A DNA stretch of 64,000 nt from Castanea sativa (Eukaryota; Streptophyta; Magnoliopsida; Fagales; Fagaceae): positions 26,767,273-26,831,272 of the forward strand of contig NC_134017.1 in NCBI RefSeq assembly GCF_040712315.1, given 5' to 3'. The notes under the pieces are model-generated. The model had not been told where the DNA came from. It did not search any database and worked only from the letters and a program-made list of their open reading frames with translations. Positions 10,475-20,658 of this stretch are shown piece by piece; positions within the stretch are counted from its first letter, which is position 1, and each line of letters opens with the position of its first letter. Position numbers and translations under genes: made by a program.

Positions 10475-10702
10475 TTAATTCCTCCAAGGGTCGCTGTTTG
10501 TGAATTTGTGTCCTTCGCCAGGGCTCGGACCTGATTTCTTCATTGCTCCAAGAGATAACCCACCAAAGAAACCCCCACTGCCTACAAAAGCAGTGCCTTG
10601 AGAGTCCATGAAATTTAAGGGACGAGCTTCTGTTGCAATGAAAATGGAGTTCAGCAACACAAAGATCACAAAGAAGCAGTAGTATTTTTGGGTGGTTGTC
10701 AT
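10475..10702 (-). CDS. PIP/PIPL-type secreted signalling peptide precursor
   Basis: A 75-residue open frame without introns. Residues 1-26 look like a signal peptide: basic/polar start, then FFVIFVLLNSIFIA, with likely cleavage after ATEA. A variable glycine-rich middle follows (GSGGFFGGLSLG). The C-terminal part has SGPSPGEGH at residues 57-65, which fits the SGPSxxGxGH core of PAMP-induced secreted peptides (PIP/PIPL). Known members are cut from the precursor in the apoplast and perceived by leucine-rich-repeat receptor kinases in immunity and root development. Ten residues (KFTNSDPWRN) follow the core, whereas many members end soon after GH. The SPGxGH part also resembles CEP peptides, but SGPS favours PIPL. 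The start is the first ATG of the signal peptide. An overlapping frame of 89 codons is a shadow. Confidence 0.8.
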   Translation of the reverse strand: MTTTQKYYCFFVIFVLLNSIFIATEARPLNFMDSQGTAFVGSGGFFGGLSLGAMKKSGPSPGEGHKFTNSDPWRN

Positions 10703-10750
10703 GTTGAATTTTTAACAAAGAGACAGTTTGTGAGACTTTGTGCTCAATGT

Positions 10751-10756
10751 ATTATA
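10751..10756 (-). promoter_or_regulatory. Possible TATA element of the peptide gene
   Basis: TATAAT on the minus strand, about 49 bp upstream of the ATG, in the context TTTGTATAATACA. A single W-box core TTGACT lies at 10890-10895, about 190 bp upstream, on the opposite strand. W-boxes bind WRKY factors and would suit an elicitor-induced gene, but one copy is weak evidence. Confidence 0.3.
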
Positions 10757-11253
10757 CAAACTTGTTGGGACAAGAAAGCAAGCTATACCTATGTCTATGT
10801 GATGTGCAACATAGAGGAAGTGATAGAGTGTCCCCTATTTAGAGTGTCGATAATTGATAGGTTTAGGAAGATTGTGAGTTTAATCTTCTTTGACTAAAGA
10901 AATCTTGATGTACACGATTTTATTTATAAAAAAAACGTGAGAGTTTGAATCTCCCATTTCCCTATCCAACGGGTGACCAACATTTTCTTTTGTAGGAAAC
11001 AGCTAGGGAGGTTCTTGATGATAATGATCTGACGAAATGAAAAGAAAAAAATTGGGGGAGAGAGATTGAAGAGGCATGAATAAAGAAAATAAGAGATTGC
11101 GAGTCCAAGTTGGGAAAAAAATGTCACAATGAAAGCTACTGTTTTTGATTCTTTTGCGGGCGGCCTGAGTTGCCGGGAAGTTATATTCCAGTCTAAGCAC
11201 ATCTTTTAGACCAAAGACAATGCAATATTCTTTTTTATTTTCTAATAATAGAC
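10757..11253. other. Upstream region of the peptide gene
   Basis: No other gene is recognised. Two overlapping minus-strand frames at 10924-11202 lack any family signature and look random. Confidence 0.4.
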
Positions 11254-11411
11254 GGAAAATTATTGTGTACTTTCAGAGTACTATAAATGCGTATTCCCTC
11301 CTCTCACATGATTAGTGAGTCTCGCGAATTCAATTCATGGTAGGATTTACCATTCATGTGAGAGGAGGGAATACGCATTTATAATACTCTGAGAGTACCT
11401 AATAATTTTTC
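11254..11411. mobile_element. MITE, 158 bp, Mutator-like
   Basis: A foldback: each half carries TATAAATGCGTATTCCCTCC and TCTCACATGA in opposite orientation, with arms of about 58 bp around a 40-bp loop. It is flanked by aataatagac (11244-11253) and aatagtagac (11412-11421), a 10-bp duplication with one change, which fits Mutator-like insertion. It has no coding capacity. Confidence 0.75.
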
Positions 11412-12248
11412 AATAGTAGACCATACAAATGCAATACTTAATTAAATTCCCCAAAATGGGTAGTGGCAACCTGACTTGAACTCTTGAAACTTCATGACTA
11501 GTCAGTGGTTATAGTTGTGAAGGATTTATTGGGTGCGTAGGATCTCCTAATAACAAATGAAATTTGATATAGAAAAATTGGAGAAAAATGCAGAGAGTAA
11601 TTTTTGGAAACTTTACTTGTGCGCTCACGTGCTATTGTGTACCTAAGGCTTTTCGGTTTTGCTCCTAGCGTGAGCCTCTCTTTGCTCTGATAGAGGGCTT
11701 TCTGCCCTTTTTGTGGGTTTATTGTCACCCTTCGTGGTAGCTTTCACCATCCGCTACGTGGGTCTCTAGCTGGCAAAGTGAGGTTGGTCTCGTCATTTAG
11801 GGGTGGAGTTAGAAATTGATGTTTGGGAGGTTGAGGTACTACTATCATATTGATTTGTAATTCAAGAAAAATTCAAACTACAACATACATACGCGTCTTT
11901 GTGCATTAGTATTTTTTTTGTTAGTGTAATTATTATTAGCAGTTAAATATCAAGCTAAACAATCAAGTGGAAGGGTATATGTGGGTTCTAGTTAACTTAA
12001 TTTTTAAAAATTTTTATCGTTGAATAAGAGATCTGATGTTTAATTCTTGCTTACACAAAAAAAACCAATTGGTATTTGGGTCTGATAATAAAGAGCAATG
12101 ATCAGATGCAAACGCTATATGTTGAAACTATCTCTCAAAAGTGAAAGGGTATATTGTAGAGTTTTGGAAAAGAGAAAAACTTAAATATAGTACATTTTTA
12201 AGTGTAGTATATTACGTTTCCTAATGAAACTCAACCACCTATTTACCA
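11412..12248. other. No gene recognised
   Basis: AT-rich sequence. At about 11798 the words taggggtggagttagaaatt look like one end of a hAT element (TAGGGGTGGAGCCA-type), but no matching right end or duplication was found. A 76-codon minus-strand frame at 11498-11728 has no recognisable domain. Confidence 0.4.
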
Positions 12249-12602
12249 CTAGCCTCTAAGCACGCACGTTGCATGTGCTCAAAGACTCTTTTATTTTTTT
12301 AGATAAAGGTTAATAATTTGCATTTATTATAATTTAGAATATATATTTTTATTTTTCAAAAAAATAAAAATAATAAATTTTAGAGATAAGCAATTAAGCA
12401 ATAACTGTAATTTCTTTTTTGAATTTGAAGGGAAAAAAATCTTAAATTGTAAGAGTTTTCTTTTTGAATTCAAAATTAAATTTGTTATTTGACATTTATG
12501 GTCCTATTTCTAAATAAAGTTAACTTTCATTAATAAGGGTATTTTTGAACCACATAAAAATCCAGTTGAAAGAAGAGAATCCTCTTATATATATAGTATA
12601 GA
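12249..12602 (-). mobile_element. Short Helitron D (family 2), 354 bp
   Basis: On the minus strand it begins TCTATACTATATATATAAG at 12602 and ends with a hairpin region (GCACATGCAACGTGCGTGC) and CTAG at 12252-12249. The flanks give A|T. It is distinct from the A/B/C family in body sequence but shares the TCTATACTA start and the GC-rich 3' hairpin. It abuts the third unit R. Confidence 0.75.
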
Positions 12603-12747
12603 TTACTTATCCTTATCCCAATCTTTTCTCCATATTACTTTTATTATTATTGCAAGGCCCCATCACACCACTTTCAATTACAAGTTCAAAAAAGAAATCA
12701 CGGTTATCGTCTATCTCTAAAGTTTATCACTTACATTTGTTTAGAAA

Positions 12748-12800
<53 letters not shown>

Positions 12801-12937
12801 TCATCTTTTTGTTTTTTTTTTTTAAATCTCACATCATAAGAAGTCCTCAACCCAAGCACAACAATCTTGAATTAGTACTCTTAAAAAAGTTTATATCTCT
12901 AAAACAAATAGAAGAGCTATATATATACACACACACA
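12603..12937. repeat. Repeat unit R, copy 3
   Basis: Same landmarks as copies 1 and 2, with an AT microsatellite at about 12757-12795 and a short CA tract at its right end. It lies directly beside Helitron D on the left and Helitron C on the right. Confidence 0.85.
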
Positions 12938-13240
12938 GTAGCCTCATCACACGCGCGAAAGACTTTTTTTTTAGTGGTCCTATTTTATAGAAAAAAAAAC
13001 TTATGTATTTATTTTATATATATAATTTTTATTCTGAGAATCTAATTTATAAGTGGATAAAGTAATTTGAAAATAAGTAGAAGAGTGACCCTATTTTTTA
13101 GGCAATATTTAAGTAGGAATTAGAGTTGTATTTTTACCAAATTGTTCGTTAGTTTTGTCTCTACTCAAACATAGAGATGTATGAGCATTTTTTAACAAAA
13201 AAATGAGGATCCCAAACAGAGAAAACCCCTTAAATAGTAG
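12938..13240 (-). mobile_element. Helitron C, uninterrupted sister copy
   Basis: Minus-strand copy matching both ends of Helitrons A and B, continuous across ctaatttataagtggataaa (13043-13062). It therefore shows the empty site A13049|T13050 used by the insertions in A and B. The 3' terminal CTAG reads CTAC here. The 5' end (...CTACTATTTAAGGGG) merges into a TG microsatellite at 13241-13256 and its first bases are lost. Confidence 0.8.
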
Positions 13241-13328
13241 TGTGTGTGTGTGTGTGATAATCAATGCGGAGGCAAAGGATCTACCCTGAGCAGGAGTGGG
13301 GTAGATGTGGAGAATAGGAAATTCACCT

Positions 13329-14024
13329 TGTACTGGACGTTACTTCCCCTTAAGCCCATTGTTCATAAAACTCATCTTAATGGCGCCCCACATGTAATAC
13401 CTTGGGCTTGTTGGACCTTGGGTCTTAGGACACCATGCGCAGTTGCGTGTACTATTGGGCCCACGAACTCAGCCTAGGCAAGCTTTGACGCCCATCAAAA
13501 GCCTAAAACCATGAGCTAAAGCCATTTGTGACATGGACGGCGAAGGTAAGATCCTACCTGGTTAGGGAATACAATTTCTCGAGAAGATGAGTCCTAGGAT
13601 GCTCGGCATCACCTAGGGAGTATTGCTGCCGGGCAGTTTCCCTAACGGGGGAACCAGTTCCAATGCCACTTTCACCACCTCCCACTCCCAACTAAACACC
13701 CACTTAAGGATAATTACATTGGACCTCTCTTCCCATTCATCACGAAAATAATCATAACTCTTCCACTAGCCTTGGGCTATAAATGAGAGATGAGAATTTA
13801 AGAGAAGGGTTGGCAATTGGAGAGTAAAGACTGAGAAAAGAGGGTGACCATTTTGAGAGAAAAAGGGGGAGAAATTCTAAGAGGTCTAAAGAGTAGAGAA
13901 AATTAGGGTACTTGGGTGGTCGGGCATAGAATCACCCATAGTAGGAAATCCAAAACCCACGATACAAATAGATTGTGAGCCCAGATAGAGGTTAGGCCCA
14001 ACAGCCACTTTTTGGGTACGCACA
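13329..14024 (+). repeat. 5' LTR of the Tat element
   Basis: 696 bp, TGTACTGG...CGCACA. A TATA box (ctataaatga) at about 13778-13787 marks the U3/R transition and is conserved in the 3' LTR (ctataaataa near 23731). Differences from the 3' LTR are scattered through its length, so the insertion is not very recent. Confidence 0.95.
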
Positions 14025-14026
14025 AT

Positions 14027-14045
14027 TGGCGCTGTCTGTGGGGAT
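14027..14045 (+). other. Primer binding site
   Basis: TGGCGCTGTCTGTGGGGAT begins 2 bp after the 5' LTR. It matches the TGGCGCC-type primer binding site common in plant Ty3/gypsy elements, with a C-to-T change at the sixth or seventh base. Confidence 0.75.
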
Positions 14046-14072
14046 CTCCTACGTAGTTGTGATTCTATCAAG

Positions 14073-15629
14073 ATGCACAAGGGAAGATGTATGGGAGTTG
14101 ACCAGGGAGTTATGCTGAAAGTGGCTCTAGGAGGTTTTCACGGGGGTCCACATGGCGAGAAAGAAGGCAGAAAAGGCGTGAGGATAGGTAGCATGAGGAA
14201 GAAGAGCAGTTCGGGCTCGGAGAGGGGTCATTTGAAACGCTCCAGACAGCGTCCAATGCCTCGCGGCGCAACCGTTTCTACAGAAGGGATTGGGAGCCTG
14301 AGCGAAGGGATCAAGAGCTTGAGTGTTTATGGAGACTAATGAGGGATTTGGAGTTGTAAGCGAGGGGTAGGCGTCAAGGAAGGGACCGCGAGGAATGAAG
14401 GGAAAGGTTGGCTAGTGTGAGGGACCACCATGTAGCAAGGTCCTATTAATCCGGATCCCATCGGCACCACGATCGCTCACGGGAATATGAAAACCGTGAT
14501 TCAGCTTCCCTAGAAGGGGGACGACCTCGAAATGTGGCCATGGACGTGATGAGCCGGGCGTTACGCCATGCTACCTGGTCACCATTCTCAAGAGATATTG
14601 AAAGTGCACCAATGCCGAGCAGATTCGCAGGGCCGCCGTTCAACTCTTATGATGGAAAGACAGAATCGGTGGAACATATCAGCCACTACATTCAAATGAT
14701 GTCTTTGCACGCTCAAAATGATGCGCTAATGTGTAAAGTGTTTCCCTCGAGCCTTGGCCCACTGCTTTGAGATGGTTCAACGGATTAAGGAAAGGCTTGA
14801 TCCACAATTTTTTCGAATTGATCTAGGAGTTTGGTGTACGGTTCATGACCTGCAGCCGAGTTTCGTAGCCTATGGACGCGTTGCTGTCAATGAAAATGGG
14901 GGCTAGGAAGACCCTCCGCAATTATGCTAACCGGTATTGGGAACTGTACAATGAGATCGGCGGGGGTAATGAAAAAATCGCAACGAGTACTTTTCGAATG
15001 GGGTTGCTCGAGGATTCTGGATTGTGGGAATCATTAACGAGGAGGCCTCTCGAGGATATGAGGCAGTTGATGAGACGCATCGAGGAGTATAAATGGTTGG
15101 AAGATGATCGATTACAGAGAAAGGGCAAAGCCCTGGTCACAAATCATCCCCGGTATATCGGCTTTCAATCAAGACCTCGGTTGGATTTAAGAACTCACAA
15201 ACCAGGGTCGTAGATAGGAGAGGTGAACGTAGCCTTCAAGGAACCAATACACAGAATTGTGGATCAAATCAAGAACGAGCCATATTTTAAGTGGCCAAAC
15301 AAGATAGGAGGAGACCCATCCAAGAGAAATCAAAACTTGTATTGCACTTACCATAAAAGACAAGGGGCATACCACCGAGCAGTGCAGGGTGTTAAAAGAT
15401 CATTTAGAAAAGTTGGTGAAAGCAAGGTATCAAAAAGAGTTTGTGGTGGAGCCAAGAAATCAAGAGGCCAGGCAGGCAGCTTCGTTGCGCAAAAATCCTC
15501 TCCCACCCCTTTTGGGAGTAATAGAAGTCATCCACACAGTTCCAAAAGGCGCTCAAGCATCTAGGACAAGGGGGTATTGGCCATGGTACGACAGAAAGTT
15601 GCACGGGCAAGCAACCTTCCGAGAAGAAG
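14073..15629 (+). pseudogene. Tat gag (decayed)
   Basis: A Gag-type retrotransposon domain is spread over several frames. The segment with FAGPPFNSYDGKTESVEH and HISHYIQMMSLHAQNDALMC (14534-14770) matches the start of the Ty3 gag core. MGARKTLRNYANRYWELYNE and PLEDMRQLMRRIEEY (14872-15213) match its end. A zinc-finger-like YCTYHKRQGAYHRAVQ (15340-15390) corresponds to the usual YCxYHKxxGHxTxxC but has lost its last H and C. An arginine-rich segment precedes the core (14073-14339). Gag would package element RNA into virus-like particles; this copy cannot. Confidence 0.8.
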
Positions 15630-17540
15630 TTGAGGTACATTAAGCAGCCCATTGTTTTTTATGATGACGATATGGAAGGCACCATTCAGCCGCATGACGA
15701 TGCTTTGGTGGTCACGGCCCGCATAAAAGGTTTCATAGTAAAGAGGGTAATGATAGATCAGGGGAGTGGTGTAGATGTAATGTATCCAGACCTATACAGG
15801 GGGCTTAGTCTGAAGAAGGAAGACCTATCCAAGTATGATACACCATTGATGGGGTTTGATGGCCATATGGTAATTCTAGAAGGGTAGATTTCACTCCCCG
15901 TAAGTATGAAAGGTAAGGAGGTGACTGTAACGTTCAAAGTGGTTGCTTCTTTCTCCCTTTACACTACGATCCTTGGAAGGCTGTAAATTCACACCATGGG
16001 AGCAATGCCGTCCACCCTGCATGTGAAGGTCAAGTTCCGCACCAAGAAGGGAATAGATGTGATAAGGGGTAATCAACAAGTAGCCAGGTAGTGCTTAGTG
16101 GCCGCGGCTAGCCAGGGAACCGGGCAAAAGGATTCAACCGAGGAAACCCCTTTATAGCAACTACAGGAACCCCATGAGGAAATGGGGGCTAGCTGTGCCA
16201 AGGATTTGGTGAAAGTAAAGATTCTGCTAGATTACGAAAGGAATTTTCTGATAAGGGCAAGTTTGAAGGACGGAGAGAAAGTGGAGTTATTGCGCTTTCT
16301 TGTACAGAACATAGACGTATTCGCTTAGAATCCGTACGAGGTGCTCAGGGTTGACCATAAGTTTATAGTCCACAAACTTAACGTGGACCCTCTGCACCCT
16401 CCTAAGAAGCAGAGGCCAAAGAAATCGGCTAAAAAGCACATCGAAGCTGTCAGACAAGAAGTTGGGAAGTTGAAAGAAGTCGGGGCCATAAAGGAGGCAT
16501 TCTTTCCATAATGGCTTGCAAACACTATGGTAGTAAAGAAGAAGAATGACAAGTAGAGGGTTTGTGTTGACTTTACTGACTTAAATCGAGCATGTCCAAA
16601 GGATCCATTCCCGATGCCGAAGATTGATCAACTGGTAGATGCCATGTATGGGCATCCGAGGATGAGCTTTTTGGACCCTTTTCAAGGTTATCACTAGATA
16701 ACCCTGGCTACCGAGGATCAGGAGAAGATTGCATTTATAACACTTGATGCTAATTATCATTACACCGTGATGCCGTTCGGATTGAAGAATGCGGGAGCCA
16801 CTTATCAACGAATGATGATGAGAATGTTTAGGGATAAGATTGGGCATACAGTCAAAGTATACATAGATGACATGGTGAAAAAAGGCAAGCAAGAAGGGCA
16901 ACATATTAACGACCTCAAGGAAGTGATTGAAATACTTCGTCGACACAAGCTGCGTTTGAATGCCGATAAATGAGCCTTCGGAGTAGGGGCCGGCAAGTTC
17001 CTAGGCTATTTAATCACTAAACGAGGAATTGAAGTTAACCCCGATTAAATTAAAGTCGTGAAACGTCTAAAACTACCGAGCAGTCCGAAAGAGGTCCAGA
17101 AATTGACCGGCATGTTAGCTACCCTTAACCGATTTATTTCCAAATTTGCTGATCAGTGCCGACCATTTTATCAGCTTTTGAAGAAGTGGAAGGGGTTCTA
17201 ATGGAACGAAGAATGTGATAAAGCCTTCCAAGACCTAAAAGAGTATCTTGGGCGAGCACCAATGTTGACAGCCACAGAGCCCGGAGAAGATTTATACATG
17301 TACCACTCGGTATCCGAGCATGTGGCGAGTGCAGTGTTGCTAACGGATAAAGGTGTGCAGCTACCAATATACTACAGAAGCAAAACATTTGTTGATGTTG
17401 AGACGAGGTATTTGCTACTGGAGAAATTGGTGCTAGCTTTCGTACACTTCACTCGAAAACTACCCCATTACTTTCAGGCTCACATATGTCCTGATCGAAT
17501 ACCCTCTGCAATCACTGTTGAGGAGATTTGACTTTACAGG
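15630..17540 (+). pseudogene. Tat pol: protease, reverse transcriptase, RNase H
   Basis: One reading frame with many stops. The aspartic protease active site is MIDQGSGVDVMYPDLY (usual DxGS, here DQGS) near 15750. Reverse transcriptase shows RVCVDFTDLNRACPKDPFPM (16555-16620), FGLKNAGATYQRMM and an intact catalytic YIDDM near 16860. RNase H follows with YYRSKTFVDVETRY (17370-17420). In-frame stops include 16326 and 16554 (both where the family has TGG), 16695 (CAG), 17046 and 17199 (CAA) and 16971. The frame is otherwise preserved to 17520, where frameshifts begin. Confidence 0.85.
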
Positions 17541-17689
17541 GAGGATAGCTAAGTGGGGGACTCGGTTGGGCTCTTTTGACATTTAGATATAGGCCAAGAA
17601 GCTCGGTGAAGGGTCAAGTTCTCACCGATTTCATCACCAAGTTCTCGCCGAAAAGATTGGAGATGGCCTACCATGTAGAGGTCATCTCG

Positions 17690-18266
17690 TGGAAGGTATT
17701 CATGGACGGCGCGTCAACACGGCAGGGGCTGGAGCTGGTATCGTAGTTATTACCCTAGAAGGAATAAAGCTGGAACATTCATTCAGATTAGACTTTAGAG
17801 CCTCTAATAATGAAGCCGAATATAAGGCCTAATTGGCCAGATTAAGAGTTGTCTTGGACTCTTGGGAGCTAAAGAGGTGGAGGTTTACTCGAATTCCCAG
17901 CTGGTAGTTAACCAAGTAAAAGGGAGCTTCGAGGCCAAAGATCCCCGAATGATTGAGTATTTACGGTTGGTGAAGCAGACTTTAGGCCACTTTTCAAGTG
18001 TGAGAGTGGAACAAGTAGCCAGAGGACAGAACCGACACGCCAACTCCTTAGCCAAGTTAGCAGCGTTGGTAGCCAATGAGGTGCCCCGATTAATCAGGAT
18101 GGAATTGGTGGCTGAACTGAGTATTAATGCGAAGATAGGGGTTTCACAAATTACCACTGTCGGGCAGTGTTGGATGGATCCTATTATCGACTTTTTAGCT
18201 GAGGATCAAGTGCCGAAGGACGAAAAGGAAGCAGCTAGAGTGCACCGTACCGCTGCTCAGTACTAG
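17690..18266 (+). pseudogene. Second (archaeal-type) RNase H of Tat pol
   Basis: Begins with VFMDGAST (17700) carrying the first catalytic Asp. It continues after a frameshift through GAGAGIVVITLEGIKLEHSF and ASNNEAEYKA, the catalytic-Glu motif. It then returns to the main pol frame with EVEVYSNSQLVVNQVKG (17877-17930) and EQVARGQNRHANSLAKLA (18010-18060). The expected second Asp in YSDSQLV is Asn here. A second RNase H between the first one and integrase is diagnostic of the Tat lineage. Confidence 0.85.
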
Positions 18267-18323
18267 TTATCTGCCGATCAAAAACTATATCGAAGGTTAT
18301 TCAAGGGACCATACCTACAGTGT

Positions 18324-19408
18324 TTGCACCCTAGCAAGATTGAAGAACTTCTAGCTGAGCTGCATGAAGGTGTGTGCGGCAATCACGTTGGTGGGTGTTC
18401 ATTGGCTCACCGAGCAATGACTCAAGGGTTTTTGTGGCCACAAATGCAAAAGGATACCATTGAATATGCATGGAAGTGCGAGCAGTGTCAAAGACACGCC
18501 CCGACGATCCACCAACCTGCTGGGAACCTAAACCCTATAAGTAGCCTGTGGCCTTTCGCCCAGTGGGGGCTAGACATAGTCGGACCGTTTCCTCAGGCAG
18601 CGTGCAACCAAAGATTTGTGTTGGTGGCAGTGGACTACTTCATGAAGTGGGCAAAAGCGAAGGCACTAGCAAACATCTGGGATGTAGATATCAAGAAGTT
18701 TGTTTGGAGAAATATTATAACGAGATTTGGAGTGCCGAAATCCCTTGTGTCAGACAATGGGCTGCAGTTCGACAGCAAAGCCTTCCGTGAATTTTGTAAC
18801 AATCTTGGCATTAGGAACCGATATTCTACCCCAGTATACCCACAGAGTAACGGCCAAGCTGAAGCCACCAATAAGTCCATCGTCAACGGATTGAAGAAAA
18901 GATTAGAGGGCGCCAAGGGTAAGTGGGCCGAGGAATTGTCCAACGTTCTATGGGCATATCGGACGACCTCGAGGAGATCCACAGGAAAGACCCCATTTTC
19001 TCTAACTTTTGGAGCAGAGGCTATCATACCAGCTGAGGTAAACCTATACAGCGCCCAGGTTACAAGATTCACCCCAGTCGAAAATGAAGAATTAATGTTC
19101 CGACAATTAAACTTGTTGGAAGAACACCGAGAAGCGGCGACCATTTGGCTGGCAGAATATCAGCAGAAGCTCGCCCGAAGGTACAGCAGAAGCGTAAGGA
19201 GAAGGGAGTTTACCGCGAGAGACTTGGTACTTCGGAAGGTAGTAGGGAATACAAGAGACATCAACGCAGGGAAGCTGGCACCAACTTGGGAGGGCCGTAC
19301 AGAATTACCACCATTGCAGGTGCAGGGGCGTACTATCTGGAGGATCTGGCCGAGAGACCACTCCCCCGACCATGGAAAGCCCATAATCTGAAGAAATTTT
19401 ATCACTAG
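18324..19408 (+). pseudogene. Tat integrase
   Basis: The longest intact piece of pol, 355 codons, in the same frame as the upstream reverse transcriptase. A zinc-binding H-H-C-C region ends in YAWKCEQCQRHAP. The catalytic core follows: first Asp in WGLDIVGPFPQA, second in LVSDNGLQFDS, Glu in YPQSNGQAEATNK, then ELSNVLWAYRTT and TPFSLTFGAEAIIPAEV. The three catalytic residues are intact. After 19140 the real C terminus shifts frame (19145-19408: YKRHQRREAG, GPYRITTIAGAGAYYLEDL). It would insert element cDNA, but it lacks a continuous upstream polyprotein. Confidence 0.85.
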
Positions 19409-19563
19409 TTATCAGTATGCGGGGGTACCTGTTGAGTGTAGTATTATATGTGCATATTGTTAATTAATACAAAAGCGATGTTTATCCATGCAGGTGTATT
19501 CGTACTTACGATTTCGTTATTTTTTAACCCGCTTGCCCAGGACAATATATGTGCAGAGGAAAG

Positions 19564-20190
19564 TAAAATATCCTAAGGACAGAAACCTATCCTCGGCTCG
19601 ATCTTTATCACCGAGCATGTGGAAACCTTAGACTAAAATACCCTAAGGACAGAAACTTGTTCTCGGTTCAATCTTCATCACCAAGCGGGTGAAAACCTTA
19701 GACTAAAATATCCTAAGGACAGAAACTTGTTCTCGGTTCGATCTTCATCACCGAGAGGGTGGAAACCTTAAACTAAAATATCTTAAGGATAGAAACCTGT
19801 CCTTGGCTTGATCTTCATCACGGAGCAGGTGGAAACCTTACACTAAAATACCTTAAGGACAGAAACTTGTTCTTGGTTTGATCTTCATCACTAAGCGAGT
19901 GGAAACCTTAGACTAAAATATCCTAAGGACGAAAACCTGTCCTCGGCTTACTTTTCATCACCAAACAGGTGGAAACCTTACACTAAATTATCCTAAGGAC
20001 AGAAACCTGTCATCGGCTCAATATTCATCACCGAGGAGGTGGAAACCTTACACTAAAGTATCCTAAGGATAGAAATCTCCCCTCGGTTCAATCTCCCTCG
20101 CCAGTCATGCAAAAACCTAAGTTTGAAGCTATATCTAAGGTCTGAAACCTGTCCTCGGTCTGATCTTTATTACTGAGCAGGTGGCGACCA
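19564..20190 (+). repeat. 70-bp minisatellite in the Tat 3' region
   Basis: About nine units of 70 bp, starting at 19564, 19634 and so on. Each contains cctaaggacagaaacYtgt, ctcggYtcgatctt, catcaccgag and gtggaaacctta. Units differ by several bases; the last is degenerate. It lies between integrase and the antisense gene. Tandem repeats in the 3' untranslated region are common in Tat elements. Confidence 0.95.
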
Positions 20191-20658
20191 TGAATTAAAA
20201 CAAGTCAACCCCGATATGGTTTCCCCGCCACCATAAGTGAGAAAGTAAGGTATGATGAGCAAATTGACCACAGTCATGTGTAAACTCGGTAATTACCAAC
20301 AAGCATAGATGTGTTTAAAAGTAAAGGGGGAGGGGAAGGAGAAAAACACCCAACTTTCATCTCAACAAGACTAATTAAAACAATTCAAAAGTTAAAGAAA
20401 TTATTTCATCGGCACAGCCCGACGACCTAGGCGTACCAAATATATAACAAGTAAATAACATAAAAAAAAACTAAATCTTCATGCAACAAGGTCGGTAGGT
20501 TGAGGCTAAGTAGTAGGTTGCGCAAGTACATTCTCGGCGTCTGGACTGTAGGGGGTGTCTGGGTTTGGATATTTTCGGCTTCGGTACGAACATTACTCGT
20601 GACCTCCAGATTAACCCTCTCTACGTGGGAGTCAATCGCCCGCACTAGTTACCTCATG

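Noticed and set aside
18635..19144. 169-codon minus-strand frame
   Set aside because: Shadow of the integrase core, which has all catalytic motifs on the plus strand.
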